This document shows positions 21,943 through 35,429 of a DNA stretch of 64,000 bases, one piece after another. A model generated the notes under the pieces. It had not been told where the DNA came from. It made no database searches and saw only the letters and a list, made by a program, of their open reading frames with translations. The stretch covers positions 17,297,410 to 17,361,409 of the forward strand of contig OZ022597.1 in assembly GCA_963669155.1 (NCBI GenBank), in the 5' to 3' direction. Position numbers and translations under genes: made by a program. This DNA comes from Arbacia lixula (Eukaryota > Echinodermata > Echinoidea > Arbacioida > Arbaciidae). Within the stretch, counting starts at the first letter, position 1. Each line of letters begins with the position of its first letter.

Positions 21943-23122
21943 TAAGCAGATACTTGAAAGAATCAATTCGAAAATTGTAAACTCGTCCATATTCAACCAG
22001 TGGAAAAGTACCGATGAAGTCATTTCTTGGTTCAACCAAGCAACCAAACCAAATAAATCATTCATATGCTTCGACATCTGTGACTTCTACCCATCAATTA
22101 CGGAGGACCTTCTCAACAAAGCATTAACTCTCGCATCTCAATTCGACGAGATATCCGACTATGAAAAGCACATCATCCGCCATGCCAAAAAAGCCTTCTT
22201 GTACAACAGCGACACCCCGTGGTGCAAACGCACCAACACCGAGTTTGATGTTACAATGGGAAGTTATGACGGCGCCGAAACATGTGAACTAGTCGGATTA
22301 TTTCTGTTATCACAACTCCAGCATATCGACATTGACGTCGGCTTATACAGAGACGATGGACTAGCCATTTGCCAGAGATCACCCCGACAAACGGAACTCA
22401 TGATGAAAGAAATATGCAAAGTGCTTGCGAACAATGGATTGCGCATCACCATAGAAGCTAACAAAAAAGAAGTGAACTTTTTCGACATTACACTGGGCCT
22501 GCGATCTGGAACCTACAAACCATTCATGAAACCCAATAACACCCCCCTCTATGTACACAGAGAGAGCAACCATCCGCCATGTGTTATAAAAAATATCCCG
22601 GAAAGTATCAACCGACGACTGTCTAATATATCATCAAATGATAAAGTCTTCAGAGAAGTAGCACCAGTCTACCAAGAAGCACTTGAAAAGAGCGGCTACA
22701 ATCATAAGCTCAAGTACAACCCAGAACCCAAAACCAACCAGGATCAGAACAAAAAGAAAGGACGCAGCAGAAAAAGAAACGTAACTTGGTTTAACCCCCC
22801 GTACAATGATAATGTTGCCACCAACATAGGCCGACAGTTCTTCAACCTACTGGACAAGTGCTTCCCAGTTGGACATAAACTCCACAAACTTCTCAACAGA
22901 AACACTGTAAAATTAAGTTACATCTGTATGCCGAACGTAGGCCAAATCATATCCGCTCACAATAAATCCGTCTTGAACAAAAACAAACCCCAACAAAGCA
23001 CGCAGCCTAATTGCAACTGCAGAAACAAGCAACAATGCCCACTGCAGAACAATTGCCTCACCAGCAGCGTTGTGTACCAGGCGACTGTAACACGGCAAGA
23101 CAATACTAAGGCAGAAACTTAA
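21941..23122 (+). CDS. Retroelement reverse transcriptase palm/thumb and Cys cluster
   Basis: The frame continues from the shift at 21941 with SKQILERINSK. Motif A is ICFDICDFYPSIT, motif B is in MGSYDGAETCELVGL and motif C is LYRDDGLAI, so both catalytic Asp are kept but the box is YRDD rather than the Y-V/A-DD common in retroelements. NKKEVNFFDITLGL follows as motif D/E. After a basic stretch (KKKGRSRKRN) comes a Cys cluster (CNCRNKQQCPL, NNCL) and VVYQATV, the 'GIY' strand of a GIY-YIG nuclease. The frame ends in TAA at the position of the Tyr of 'YIG'. Confidence 0.82.
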   Translation, partial: SKQILERINSKIVNSSIFNQWKSTDEVISWFNQATKPNKSFICFDICDFYPSITEDLLNKALTLASQFDEISDYEKHIIRHAKKAFLYNSDTPWCKRTNTEFDVTMGSYDGAETCELVGLFLLSQLQHIDIDVGLYRDDGLAICQRSPRQTELMMKEICKVLANNGLRITIEANKKEVNFFDITLGLRSGTYKPFMKPNNTPLYVHRESNHPPCVIKNIPESINRRLSNISSNDKVFREVAPVYQEALEKSGYNHKLKYNPEPKTNQDQNKKKGRSRKRNVTWFNPPYNDNVATNIGRQFFNLLDKCFPVGHKLHKLLNRNTVKLSYICMPNVGQIISAHNKSVLNKNKPQQSTQPNCNCRNKQQCPLQNNCLTSSVVYQATVTRQDNTKAET

Positions 23123-23455
23123 ATCGGCCTCACAGAGAATACATTCAAAACGCGCTACAGTGCCCACATCTCCAGCTTCAAAAATGAAACAAAACGGAAC
23201 GCCACAACACTCAGCGAGTATATTTGGAGGCTAAAAGACAACAATGTTCAGCACATCCTCAAATGGAAGATTATCGCAAATGCCAGAGCTTACACACCGA
23301 CGAGTACAACATGCGAACTTTGTCTGGAAGAAAAGTTCCTCATAATCCAAAAGCCACTTTTGTCCACACTCAACAAAAGAAACGAGCTCGCCAGCACATG
23401 CCGTCACAAAAGAAAGCACCTACTATGCAACTTCTCAAACAAACGATCACTTTAA
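23123..23455 (+). pseudogene. GIY-YIG endonuclease C-terminus, cut off by an in-frame stop
   Basis: Same frame, directly after the TAA at 23120-23122: IGLTENTFKTRYSAHISSF, then TTLSEYIWRLKD, the GIY-YIG core with its conserved Arg and Glu. A second Cys pair (CELCLEE) and a basic C-terminus follow, ending at TAA 23453-23455. Only readthrough or a Tyr codon would attach this to the RT. Confidence 0.75.
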
Positions 23456-23571
23456 TGAATAACCGAGATTGACTCAGTCTACATACAGTTTCTGAGGAGT
23501 GAAGACCTGTAAACTGGGTCCTCACGAAACAGTTCTGTAAAACTTTATGTAGTAAGTTCTACCTATATTTA

Positions 23572-23573
<2 letters not shown>

Positions 23574-23613
<40 letters not shown>

Positions 23614-23876
23614 ATCAGAAGAGGGGGGTCGAAGAGGGCCGTTGCAAGACATTGTTTACCACTAGTTATCTGGTTATAGGACCAAGCTTTCGGGCACCTG
23701 CCCTTCATCAGGATCTGGAATCAATAACATTAACGACAGTACAGTACAGTGCACATATGAAATAACAATAAATACATCAACAAAAAGAACATATATATAT
23801 ATATACATATATATATTTATATAGGCTATATATACATATATATATATACAAATATATATATATATATATATATATA
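23574..23876. repeat. (TA)n microsatellites
   Basis: TA runs at 23574-23610 and 23791-23876, the second interrupted by short 'tttata', 'ggcta' and 'caaa' segments. Confidence 0.9.
23688..23711 (-). other. Hammerhead-like core motif (candidate)
   Basis: On the minus strand, CTGATGA and GAAA are separated by a short hairpin (GGGC-aggt-GCCC). This is the arrangement of hammerhead ribozyme core and stem II. Penelope-like elements are reported to carry hammerheads in their terminal repeats, which fits the neighbouring element, although this copy faces the opposite way. I could not draw a convincing stem I or stem III, and there is one extra A before stem II, so activity is doubtful. Confidence 0.35.
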
Positions 23877-24139
23877 CAAAACACTCAAACATGTATTACA
23901 TCGACATATGAATTAACATAGGAAAATTTGAATGAATAGCGACTAATCGGCAATAGTGACGGTTAATAAAAATCGGCGCAACATGAGTATCTATAGAGAA
24001 TTCATATGTAAGTATAGATAATGAAAAAAAGGTTTACCCGTAAAAGCCTCAGTGGCTTGATAAGAATCTGAAGAGAAAACAAAATAATTACACTGGAGAG
24101 ATAAAGCTGTTAAATTACTTTATTCTATGTTTCGCCAGG

Positions 24140-24243
24140 TCAATAATGATTAGAGAGGAGGAATGCTTTAAGTTGAATTTTAAAGGAATTGATGAACTGA
24201 GCATTCTGAATGTGGGCTGATAATGAATTCCATGTTACTGGAG
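24140..24243 (-). pseudogene. LINE ORF2 C-terminal fragment
   Basis: The minus-strand frame reads PVTWNSLSAHIQNAQFINSF followed by KIQLKAFLLSNHY and a stop: the WNSL...FK..LK signature of LINE C-termini. The upstream minus-strand sequence is too decayed to read. Confidence 0.6.
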
Positions 24244-24479
24244 CATTTTTATTACTTCCCTCATGTGGAATTTAACAGACTGACGGGTATTGTGTTGATG
24301 AATTTCTGCATTCAATGAAAGCATGTGCACGATATAAGAAGGTAGCGAGTTTGAAAAGAATCTGCGCATTAAACAGCCAATTTGCATCGTATTTATATAA
24401 CAAACATGAAGGATATGAAAACGGTTGGGTAGAGAAGGTTCAAGGTAATGATAATTGGCACATATAACGGAGGATTCTT

Positions 24480-25030
24480 TTCTGTAGAGGATGAAGTCTG
24501 AGTAAGTCTGAGTTTTGTTAACTTGATGTCAGATTATTTTACATTATGTGGACCATAGATTCTATGACTAGTTAATGTTCTTAATTTTTTAGTTTATCAA
24601 TCGACACCTACCTCACATTTTTGTTTTGTTTTGTATCTGTTTCTTGTATTATTCATATCATTGGCGTGTATATTTTGATATGAATGTGACAACTCCCTAT
24701 TAATGTGGTTAATTGGACAACCCCTCCTCCTTTCTGCCCCCCCCCCATCTCTTCCGATTTTCGCTTGTATTTTCGTTGTAACATTTCTGTATAGTGTAGG
24801 TAAGGGTTATATATGAAAACAAGCAACCCTTAAAGCTACAAGCTTATATTGTCAGACCTCTGTATGTTCCACTGTGTACAAGTATATGTATGTCTTAATA
24901 CTTTGTATGTATCTTTAATAGATTGCTATTTGTCACATGTATATTTTATATGTCATTGGTCGTATCACATGGTTGTTATTGGAGAACTATGCAGGAATTA
25001 ATGATAAATGGATAAATAAATAAATAAATG
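24480..25030 (+). repeat. LINE-type 3' UTR and tail
   Basis: AT-rich sequence ending in 'aaatggataaataaataaataaatg', a typical LINE 3' simple-repeat tail. A C-run lies at 24740-24748. No coding part was recognised on this strand. Confidence 0.45.
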
Positions 25031-25339
25031 TAGCTTTCCTTCCAAGTGAAGCTGAGGAATGATAGCGTATACATTCAGATGACCGAGGAAGTGATAGGTC
25101 GTCTCATTGCCTGAAACCAAAATTTATTATTTGCTTTATATTCCACATCTCAAACTAACTATCTGTACCAAATATGATATTCTCTACCTATACCCAAGCC
25201 GTAGACGTAACTAACAATGACCACAAATTTGTTACCACGTACCGCGGCGCCGAGCTCCTGTTAGTCTACTGTTAGTCAATTGATAGTCCGAGTGTAACGA
25301 ACTTTTATTTCCCACGTACTGAAAATATTGATCACGCGT

Positions 25340-25745
25340 TAGGACTATATTTTTTTTTTTCAAAACTTTTGACCCGTAGATGACCTTTGACCACATCAGC
25401 CTCATGAAGAGACACATATGGTATTACCTAAAGATCATTTGTACCGAGTGTGATCACAATTGATGCAGAAAAAGAGAAGAGAGCAAGTCAAACGAAAGCT
25501 TTGAGAAAAATGAGGCACATGGCCTCATGTCATTTTACCTTTTGACCCCTAGATGACCTTTCACCCCCATCAACCTCATGACGACACATGTGGTATTACC
25601 CAAGGATCATTTTACCAAGTTTTATCACAATTGATGCAGAAATAAAACTAACATTTTTGTAACAGACCAACAGACTAACAGACCAACAGACTAACAGGAA
25701 AAGTGATCACTAGGTCTCTACCGAACTTCGTTCAGGCGAGACAAA
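25340..25745. repeat. Two tandem partial copies of the 'gacccctagatgacc' repeat
   Basis: Starts with 'ttttgacccgtagatgacctttgacc' (25365) and again 'ttttgacccctagatgacctttc' (25540), then 'accaacagactaacaga' and 'cgttcaggcgagacaaaaa'. This is the uninterrupted counterpart of 13850-14245. Confidence 0.75.
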
Positions 25746-26848
25746 AAGTACTAACCACATGTAACCCCTAGAGTGTAACGAACTTTTCTTCTTCGCAGGT
25801 GATCACATGGGCAAAACTACGCTTTATCACGTGAAGTCATACCTACTTAGTCGGAATCGTATTATTATAATACAGTGTAAACACTGTACGCACACAATTT
25901 TGCACTTGCTTATACACACACACACACACACACACACATACACATTACATACAGAATTGACATACGCTCACACACTACATAACTATCTAACACACGATGT
26001 ACATGCATAATTACATTACGTCCCTTTTACAAGTCAATATCGATATGAATTTCCACTACATTTATTAAGTCAGCCAGTTTGTTGTATCATTAAAAAAAAT
26101 GTTACAATGAATTGAATGAAACTGACATTTTTTTTTTAAACTATTTCTTGTTATTGTTGAAATCTCAATTCATTCATCTTCTCACTCTAATACAATTTTA
26201 ATTGATATGATTTTATGAACTTTGATTATTTGCACTTTTTGTGTTATATTTGCCCTGCATGTTCATTACTACGTCGTCCTGGGCATTCTATTGTGAAAAG
26301 TATTGTACTGATATTTCTTCTGTATTGTTATGTATAATGTATTCCTTTGTTGTTTTTATACATGACAAGAAAATAGAAAAAAATTGATTCTTGTAAAGCA
26401 ACTTTGAAAAAGAGCAGGGAGAAGTCACATCTCTCAGGAAACTTGTGAGACACACAAACGACAATTCACTTTATTTTTTTGTGTGGTGAGGTCTACATGA
26501 TCCACAGTAATTTAATGAACACATGCTTATTCAGCTGGTGATAATGGTAACACAAGAACCAATACCAGTAACAGTACATGAAACAATGAATCTGTATTTG
26601 ATTAAGACGATCGTAGATCCCATTATATGACAGGCATGAATTTTGCACCAGAGTCTTAATGAATAAGACAAGAATATAGTTACTTTTTATAATGTAGATA
26701 ACAACACCCTTATCAAGTTTATGAAACATTCCAACCAAGCAATGCATGTATGTAACATCGTAAGATTTATTTCTTCTTCCCAGATCTCCCACAATTTCTG
26801 ACCGAAAAATTAGGGATGATTTTGCTCAAAAAATAAGAATAGAAAAAG
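25746..26848. other. No gene recognised
   Basis: Contains an (AC)n microsatellite at about 25915-25938 and AT-rich unassigned sequence. Confidence 0.35.
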
Positions 26849-26992
26849 TAGTGCCATTCTCATCGTGATATTAGAAAAATCGCGAAGTTAGGGTGAAAGT
26901 TGCCTATCAACCGTACCAATTGTCCCTATTGTCCCCTAACTTCGCGATTTTTCTAACATCGCAATTTTTTAAGCACAATGAGAATGGCACTA
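26849..26992. repeat. Foldback MITE-like palindrome
   Basis: agtgccattctcat and atgagaatggcact form the ends; inner arms 'attagaaaaatcgcgaagttaggg' and its complement pair around a loop of about 45 bases. Direct inspection shows near-perfect pairing. Confidence 0.8.
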
Positions 26993-27593
26993 TTATTTCC
27001 AATAATGAATAACAACTAAAATTGAAATAAAAGCTAGAAGGTCTGCCTTACTTTCCCTTGAAACCAGTCAATTTATGATGAAAATATAAATATAATAATC
27101 CTTTATTACACATTACAATCATATGCAATAGGCCTACATACATACACATGATACAACAAGGCTTAATCCGAATTCTATTTATTTTTCCTTTATTTCCCCT
27201 CAAAATACAATCAATGGTAACCATTATTACTCTCTATATCTGGAAAAATCTCTTTGAACACTTTGTGTGGAGTTTCTGTATTAATTTTAAATTGTATCAC
27301 TTTCTATTGGAATTAATTTCCCCTCAATTTAAGTTTTTTGCTATATCAAACTCAATTTTTTTTCATCTTAAATTCAACACTCCCATGTTGCCCACAAACT
27401 TGCTTTAACCTATATCTATATCGAGCTGATTTTGTATTATTTCATTTTATCATATCACGAGCGCTATTCCGGTACCATGAGCATCAATCAAGTACATGTA
27501 CCAGACTGTTTAATCATAAAATACTGAATGAAAACTTTTACTCTTTGCATTCTCTCATTTCAATAGAGTCAAATTTTGTAAAAAGCAAGATAA
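26993..27593. other. Unassigned, then satellite remnant
   Basis: 27440-27535 is a reverse-complement unit of the 32905-33990 satellite ('ggtaccatgagc', 'ccagactgtttaatcata', 'tactgaatg'). The rest is unassigned AT-rich sequence. Confidence 0.5.
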
Positions 27594-28892
27594 AACTAGA
27601 GCAATTCGACTGCCACACAGTCGATAAATATGCCTCCGCTTCTTTGCTATTATCAGAAAATGTGGATGTTTGATGGGCAATGTACCATTGCTCCCATGTG
27701 AAGTGAAAATATCACATTCTATTTCTTCAAGTTAAGCCAAGTCTGGCAATGTTCATTGACTTTTGACCTCTTACTTCTTTGACTTCCAATCTAATCTAAC
27801 CAGTCTGTCTAAATCTATCCTTGTGCAAAATTTGTTTAAAATTAGCCAATTTGGGGCGAAGTTCAGTGACCTTTGACTTTACAGGAATTTTACCTAAACT
27901 TCACCAGTCTACCTCCATGAAGTGATACATCTCTGTACTATGTTTAGTTTGAATTGAATCATTAGTATTGGATTCAATGTGAAAATATTTGGGGGCAATC
28001 TTTAGGCAATTTTGGCAAAGTTCATTGACCTTTGATCCCTGACCTTTGAGAAATTTCACCAAAAATGTTATCAGTCTAGCAGTGATCCATCTTTGCACCA
28101 TGTTTGGTTGGTATTGCTCCATTGGATTTGGATACATTTTGAAAATTATCACTTTGGGGGCAATTTTTAGCTAATTTTTGGCAAAGTTCAATTACCTTTG
28201 ACCTTTGAACTCTCAGGAGTTTTACCCAAACTTTCACCAGTCTACCTCCATGAAGTGAGACAACATGTTTGGTTAGGATTGCGCCATTGGAATTGGATTT
28301 GGATTTATTGTGAAAAATATCAATTTTTGCAAAGGTTATTGACCTCTGACCTTCCAGCAATTTCACCAACAATGTCACCAGTCTACCCCCAAGTAGTGAT
28401 CCATCGTTTCACTATGTTTGGTTGGAATTGTACCATTGGATTTGGATTTATTGTGAAAAATTTTAAGTTTGGGGCAATTTCTAGCCAATTTTGGCAAAGT
28501 TCATTGACCTTTGACCTCTGAACTTTCAGGAATTTTACCAAAAATGTCACCAGTCTATTCCTAAGTAGTGATCTACCTTTGTACCATGATTAATGAGAAT
28601 TGCATCCTTGGATTTGGATTTATTGTGAAAAAGGTCAATTTTTGGCAAATTTTCACAAATTTCATTGACCTTTGACCTTTGACCTCAATCAGATTTGACC
28701 CCAATTTTACACACTTCATTGGTTTCATGCAATACATATATGTACTAAGTTTGAAGCAAATCTGCTTAATGGTTCTCAAGATATTGCCTAAACGGATTCA
28801 GGACGGACTTACGGACGGACGGACGGACGGACGGACGGACAGACAACCCGAGACATAATGCCTCCGGCCACTTCGTGGCGGAGGCATAAAAA
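27594..28892 (-). mobile_element. TIR-bounded element with internal ~120-bp tandem repeats, copy 1
   Basis: Bounded by 'aatatgcctccgc' (27629) and 'ggcggaggcataaaaat' (to 28892), with the outer 'actagagcaattcgactgcc' at the far end. The interior is about eight diverged units built on 'tttgacctttga', 'gatccatc', 'ccattggatttgg' and 'tggcaaagttca', plus a (ggac)n run at 28806-28840. It is the same family as 57158-58657 in the opposite orientation. No coding frame is recognised; it looks non-autonomous. Confidence 0.85.
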
Positions 28893-29060
28893 TGATAAAG
28901 TAGCACCCTTATGGAGTTGGTTTTGTATTCTATAATTTTTTACACATGATGAACGTCAATCCAGTACCACAAGCATTAATCCAGGTACTGTATGGAAACC
29001 TTTAATTCTGTCAAAGTCATGTATTATACTGCCCCTCAGCTATTATTTTCCCCATATTAA
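28893..29060 (-). repeat. Satellite remnant flanking the inserted element
   Basis: 'gataaagtagcaccctta', 'atgaacgtcaatccagtacc' and 'gcattaatccaggtactg' are reverse-complement matches to units in 32905-33990. Together with 27440-27535 this indicates that the TIR element landed inside an older satellite. Confidence 0.6.
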
Positions 29061-29408
29061 CATTTCATCAGAATGAGCACCACGTGAGCATTAGATCTTC
29101 CATAAATGACATGATTTACCTTCATGCTTGATATGTTAAAAGTCTCAATACAACCTTCTCAATTCCCACAGTAGATGCCTTACCTTTGCCATTCAAACAC
29201 GGAAATAGGCTACAAATTAGGTCTGAATTTAAAGTATGGAATTGATAAGAAGATATGCAACCATATCAGCAATGACATTTTTTATACTTGACACAACCCA
29301 ACTGCTTCAGAAAAGGCATAAAGAACCTTAAACAAATCTTCACCTAGTTGTACTGGCAGCAACAGACTTGGCAAATATACTCTTCGTCTGTGGAGGGATG
29401 GCAATCTG

Positions 29409-29785
29409 GGGTTGCGTTCATGCGACACTTTTTTGCCCTAGAATCATGATTAGAATTGTGCTTCAAAATTCGTTTCTGCAGAATCACGATTGCGTTTGTG
29501 CTTGAACGCAACCGCGACATCATTGTGTCGGCCTATTTCCGGTGCTAGTCAAGAAGCCCACGTGGAAGTCAGAAAACGCGCGCGTAAAAGCTGACCTATA
29601 CTTCCTGGGTCAAACCGCGCACTGGGATGCACACTGGATCGGCCCGAATCCGAGTAGAAACGTTATTGGAGAGAAGTCGTCTGAATGCTGATTCTGTCAT
29701 TATCGTGATTCATGTTTGCATTTTGAATAACGTTTTCAATCATGATTCAAAACGTGATTATGGTGATGGTCGCACGAACGCAACC
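29409..29785. repeat. Inverted-repeat element, 'ggttgcgttc' ends
   Basis: gggttgcgttcatgcgac at the left is mirrored by gtcgcacgaacgcaacc at the right; inner 'aatcatgatt' and 'gaatcacgatt' motifs also repeat in inverted fashion. It is non-coding. Confidence 0.65.
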
Positions 29786-30169
29786 TAGGTGTGCACACCG
29801 GAGATGCATCCATCTGCCGCACACCTCGCATCTCACCCATGTGTCTTTCCTCGATGGACAACGTGGCATGACAAATACCTTTATGGGGGATGGCACTTCC
29901 GAAGAGTTAGCAAATAATTCGCAGTGGAAAAATTTTCGCATTTTGCTGACATGTTGTCCGATGATGGCCGGGTTAATACAAAACCGTGGGTAACAGCTAG
30001 TGCATTCTAAATATAGAAAAGGAATATATTTAGAACAAACATTGCATTACAATATCAACTGAAAAACATGCAACACATATTGTGCACTAATTATTCTTAG
30101 ATGCCTCAACTACAGCTATCAAAATTCCCTAAAAATGGCTATCAAATAGCTACTAAACGGAAACAGATT

Positions 30170-30425
30170 TTTGTCCGCATATTATTCCATGACAAACTTA
30201 AAGGAAGGCTGAAAACGAGATTTATTTATACATTTTACATGTGCAGTTGATACATCATTTGAAACACATTAAACAGACGTACCTCTATGAAAAACAATGA
30301 TTCCTTCATTAAAAACAAAAGACAAAAAAATTATGAAACAATACGGCACACATCTGGGAGAGCACCTCGCAAATGACATCACAAAATCAGAAATTTAAAA
30401 AATGATAACTTTCTTATCCCTTCCC
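30170..30425. repeat. MITE remnant, 'aaagggatagttca' family
   Basis: Shares 'gggagagcacctcgcaaatgacatcacaaaat' and 'ataactttcttatcc' blocks with 39226-39845 and 50989-51456. It is diverged and lacks clean ends. Confidence 0.5.
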
Positions 30426-30441
30426 TGCAAGGGTTAACTTA

Positions 30442-32904
<2,463 letters not shown>

Positions 32905-33990
32905 AATAGAAGTTTCCATTCAGTATGATGTAATTAAACAGCTTGGTACTGGATTAACGCTCATGATATGTTAAAATGAAAGCATACATAATCAACCTGA
33001 TAAGGGTGCTACTTTATCTTTATTTTGTCATAAATTTGAGAAATTAGACTCATTGGAAAGGAGAGAAAGCAAAAATTTGAAGTTTCTGTTCAGTATGTTA
33101 TGAATATATAAAACAGTTTGGTACTGGATTAACGCTCATGATATGTTAAAATGAAAGAATACATAATCAACCTGATAAGGGTGCTACTTAAAATTTATTT
33201 TGTCATAAATTTGAGAAATTAGACTCATTGGAAAGGAGAGAAAGCAAAAATTTGAAGTTTCTGTTCAGTATGTTATGATTATATCAAACAGTCTGGCACT
33301 GAAATGACGCTCATGATATGAAAGAATACAAAATCAACTCGATAAGGGTGCTACTTTATCTTTATTTTGTCATGATTTTGACAAATTGCACTCATACAAA
33401 GGAGATAAGGCAAAAATTAGAGGTTTCAAATCAGTGTGTTATGATTAAAAGTATGATCCTGGATTAAAGCTCGTGGCACCGGATTGACGCTCATCATGTG
33501 TTAAACTGATAGGATACGAAATCAACTCTGCTACTATATCAATCATTCTTTTGTCTTGATTTTCACAAAATTTGACTTATTTGAATGGAGAGAAAGCGAA
33601 ACTTGGAAGCCTCCATTCAGTATGTTGTTAAACAGTCTGGTACTGGATTAACGCTCATGGTACCGGACTGACGCCTGTCATATGTTACACTGATAGAATA
33701 TCAAGTCAATTTGATAATGGGAAGTACTGCGTTATCATTATTTTTGTCATGATTTTGACAAAGTAGGACTCATTAAAAAAAAGAGTGCAGAAAATTGGAG
33801 GGTTCCATTCAGTATGTTATGATTACACAGTCTGGTACAGTCTCTGGTACATGTATTAAAATGATCGATAGAACTCTCAACAACTGAATAAGGTTGCTAC
33901 TTTATCATTATTTTGTCATGATTTTGACAAAATAGAACTATTTGAATAGAGAGAAAGCCAAAAGTAGAAGTTCCCATTCAGTATGTTATG
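32905..33990 (+). repeat. Satellite, 165-195-bp unit, seven copies
   Basis: The unit contains 'agtttctgttcagtatgttatga', 'cagtctggtactggattaacgctcatgatatgtta', 'aaccTgataagggtgctacttta', 'tttattttgtcat' and 'ggagagaaagc'. Starts lie near 32910, 33080, 33257, 33421, 33610, 33805 and 33970. The first two or three copies are most alike. Inverted relatives flank the element at 27594-28892. Confidence 0.88.
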
Positions 33991-34776
33991 ATTAGACAGA
34001 GTCATAAAGTTACAACCATGGGCGCGTTTCTCGACACGATGACAACTCTAACCTTAGCTCTAACTCCGATAGTTACATGTAGCACTGAGGTGATTCTCGA
34101 ACTGTACCCTCAGCTCTAAATGCTGGAACTGCTCGGACCCTGTCGTATCTATTGTTCTCGATCGGACGTTCTATGATAACATTTCTGCTGCATTTTGTCA
34201 AAATTCGCTAAACATAAAATCAGCTGTGGTGGGGAAAGAGGTTTGCTTGTTTAATATCACTCCATTGAAGGCGAGATTCATGAAAAGGATAACAAATATT
34301 TCAAAATGTTGACTATGATTAGAGCATTCCGTAGATCAGAGGGCTAGTCTAGGCAATCCAACATTTTTAACACTGTTAAATGTTGAAAATTCTTTCGTGT
34401 TCGCTTATTTATTTTTGAATGATGAAGTCTAGACTATGTGTGATTAAGATTTTTGCTTCAGTTGTGAATATCAACACATGTGATAACCCCTTTCTTCAAT
34501 ATTCAGACATTTATTTTAAGAATGGCATGTTTGCAAGACTATCATTTACATGGTATCTTTCAACACAAATATGACCAAAATGAAAAGCATTAAAGAAAAT
34601 CGATGAATTGATTTAACAGAAGAAAATGAGATGATGGCAGTTATGGCACACCAATCTTCATGAAAATGATACGTTATACATCAAGCCATAGATTAATCAC
34701 ATTTTTAAACAATACTTCGCCCCGTATTTAAAAAAATCACAATCATTTCAACCTGATATTTTATTAATTATTGCAG
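33991..34776. other. No gene recognised
   Basis: Unassigned; 34020-34165 ('gcgcgtttctcgacacgatg', 'ctctaaccttagctcta') looks repeat-derived but has no partner here. Confidence 0.3.
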
Positions 34777-34905
34777 AGTTTAGAGAGAAAGGCTATCAAT
34801 TTGTCTGAAAATTCTGATCCAGTAATCTATATACGAGATGTCACTGTCACTGATATCCGACTTAGCATTCTCTTCGAGAATCAGTTTAGCATTATTGGCG
34901 CTAAC
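34777..34905 (+). other. Candidate exon, unknown protein
   Basis: 129 nt (43 codons, phase 0 to 0) between a strong acceptor (ttattaattattgcag) and a good donor (AAC|GTGAGT). It reads SLERKAINLSENSDPVIYIR then DVTVTDIRLSILFENQF. The sequence looks protein-like but no family is recognised. It could be a transposon piece. Confidence 0.3.
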
Positions 34906-34993
34906 GTGAGTTCCAAATCAGATGCCGCTGGCATTCTAATGCAGAAACAGGCCCCACGTTACTAATTAATAGTAATACTAACAGATTACTTAC

Positions 34994-35064
34994 CTGACAT
35001 GCTTGATGTCACTAGTTTCAGCTGCACGTAAGTGCAGTGCTGAGTGCTGTTGTTGCACTTGCTC
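34994..35064 (-). other. Candidate exon, unknown protein (minus strand)
   Basis: 71 nt with a strong acceptor (cctcacttttgcag) and donor (CAG|GTAAGT) on the minus strand, reading EQVQQQHSALHLRAAETSDI. It leaves in phase 2, so it cannot join TLE exon A (phase 0) directly. It may be a non-coding exon. Confidence 0.28.
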
Positions 35065-35429
35065 CTGCAAAAGTGAGGCGTCTTCCGATAGCCAACATGG
35101 CAACAATAAAGTGCAATGATGACTTTGCAGACTCGAAAAATGACAACAGAAGTTACAGAACATAGGAAGTCTCGTCAAAATCTGCTAACCAACCTCGCAG
35201 ATCACTTTCAGAGTCAACTGTATTCCAAGCTGGTCATAGCTAGAGTAGCCCAGGGCTTAACGTGGTACTACTATGGTACATAATAACGCTCACTCAGCTA
35301 TATAGACGTACGTGCAGCTAGCTGCAGCTAGCTATGGGGTATACATATGTACTAACAATCCTACACTATGGCCCTCAAAAAGCACGCACGCGCGAGCGAA
35401 TTTCGAGTTCGCTACGCTGCGATTTTGCT

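Larger units (their letters stand above)
21236..23460 (+). mobile_element. RT plus GIY-YIG retroelement (Penelope-like), inactivated
   Basis: A plus-strand element encodes one long protein of about 735 codons: N-terminal domain, reverse transcriptase, Cys cluster and C-terminal GIY-YIG endonuclease. This domain order is that of Penelope-like elements. A frameshift near 21940 and a stop at 23120-23122 break the frame. It is bounded on both sides by TA microsatellites. Confidence 0.82.

Noticed and set aside
22264-22573. Minus-strand open frames within the RT gene
   Set aside because: Antisense shadows of the well-supported plus-strand reverse transcriptase.
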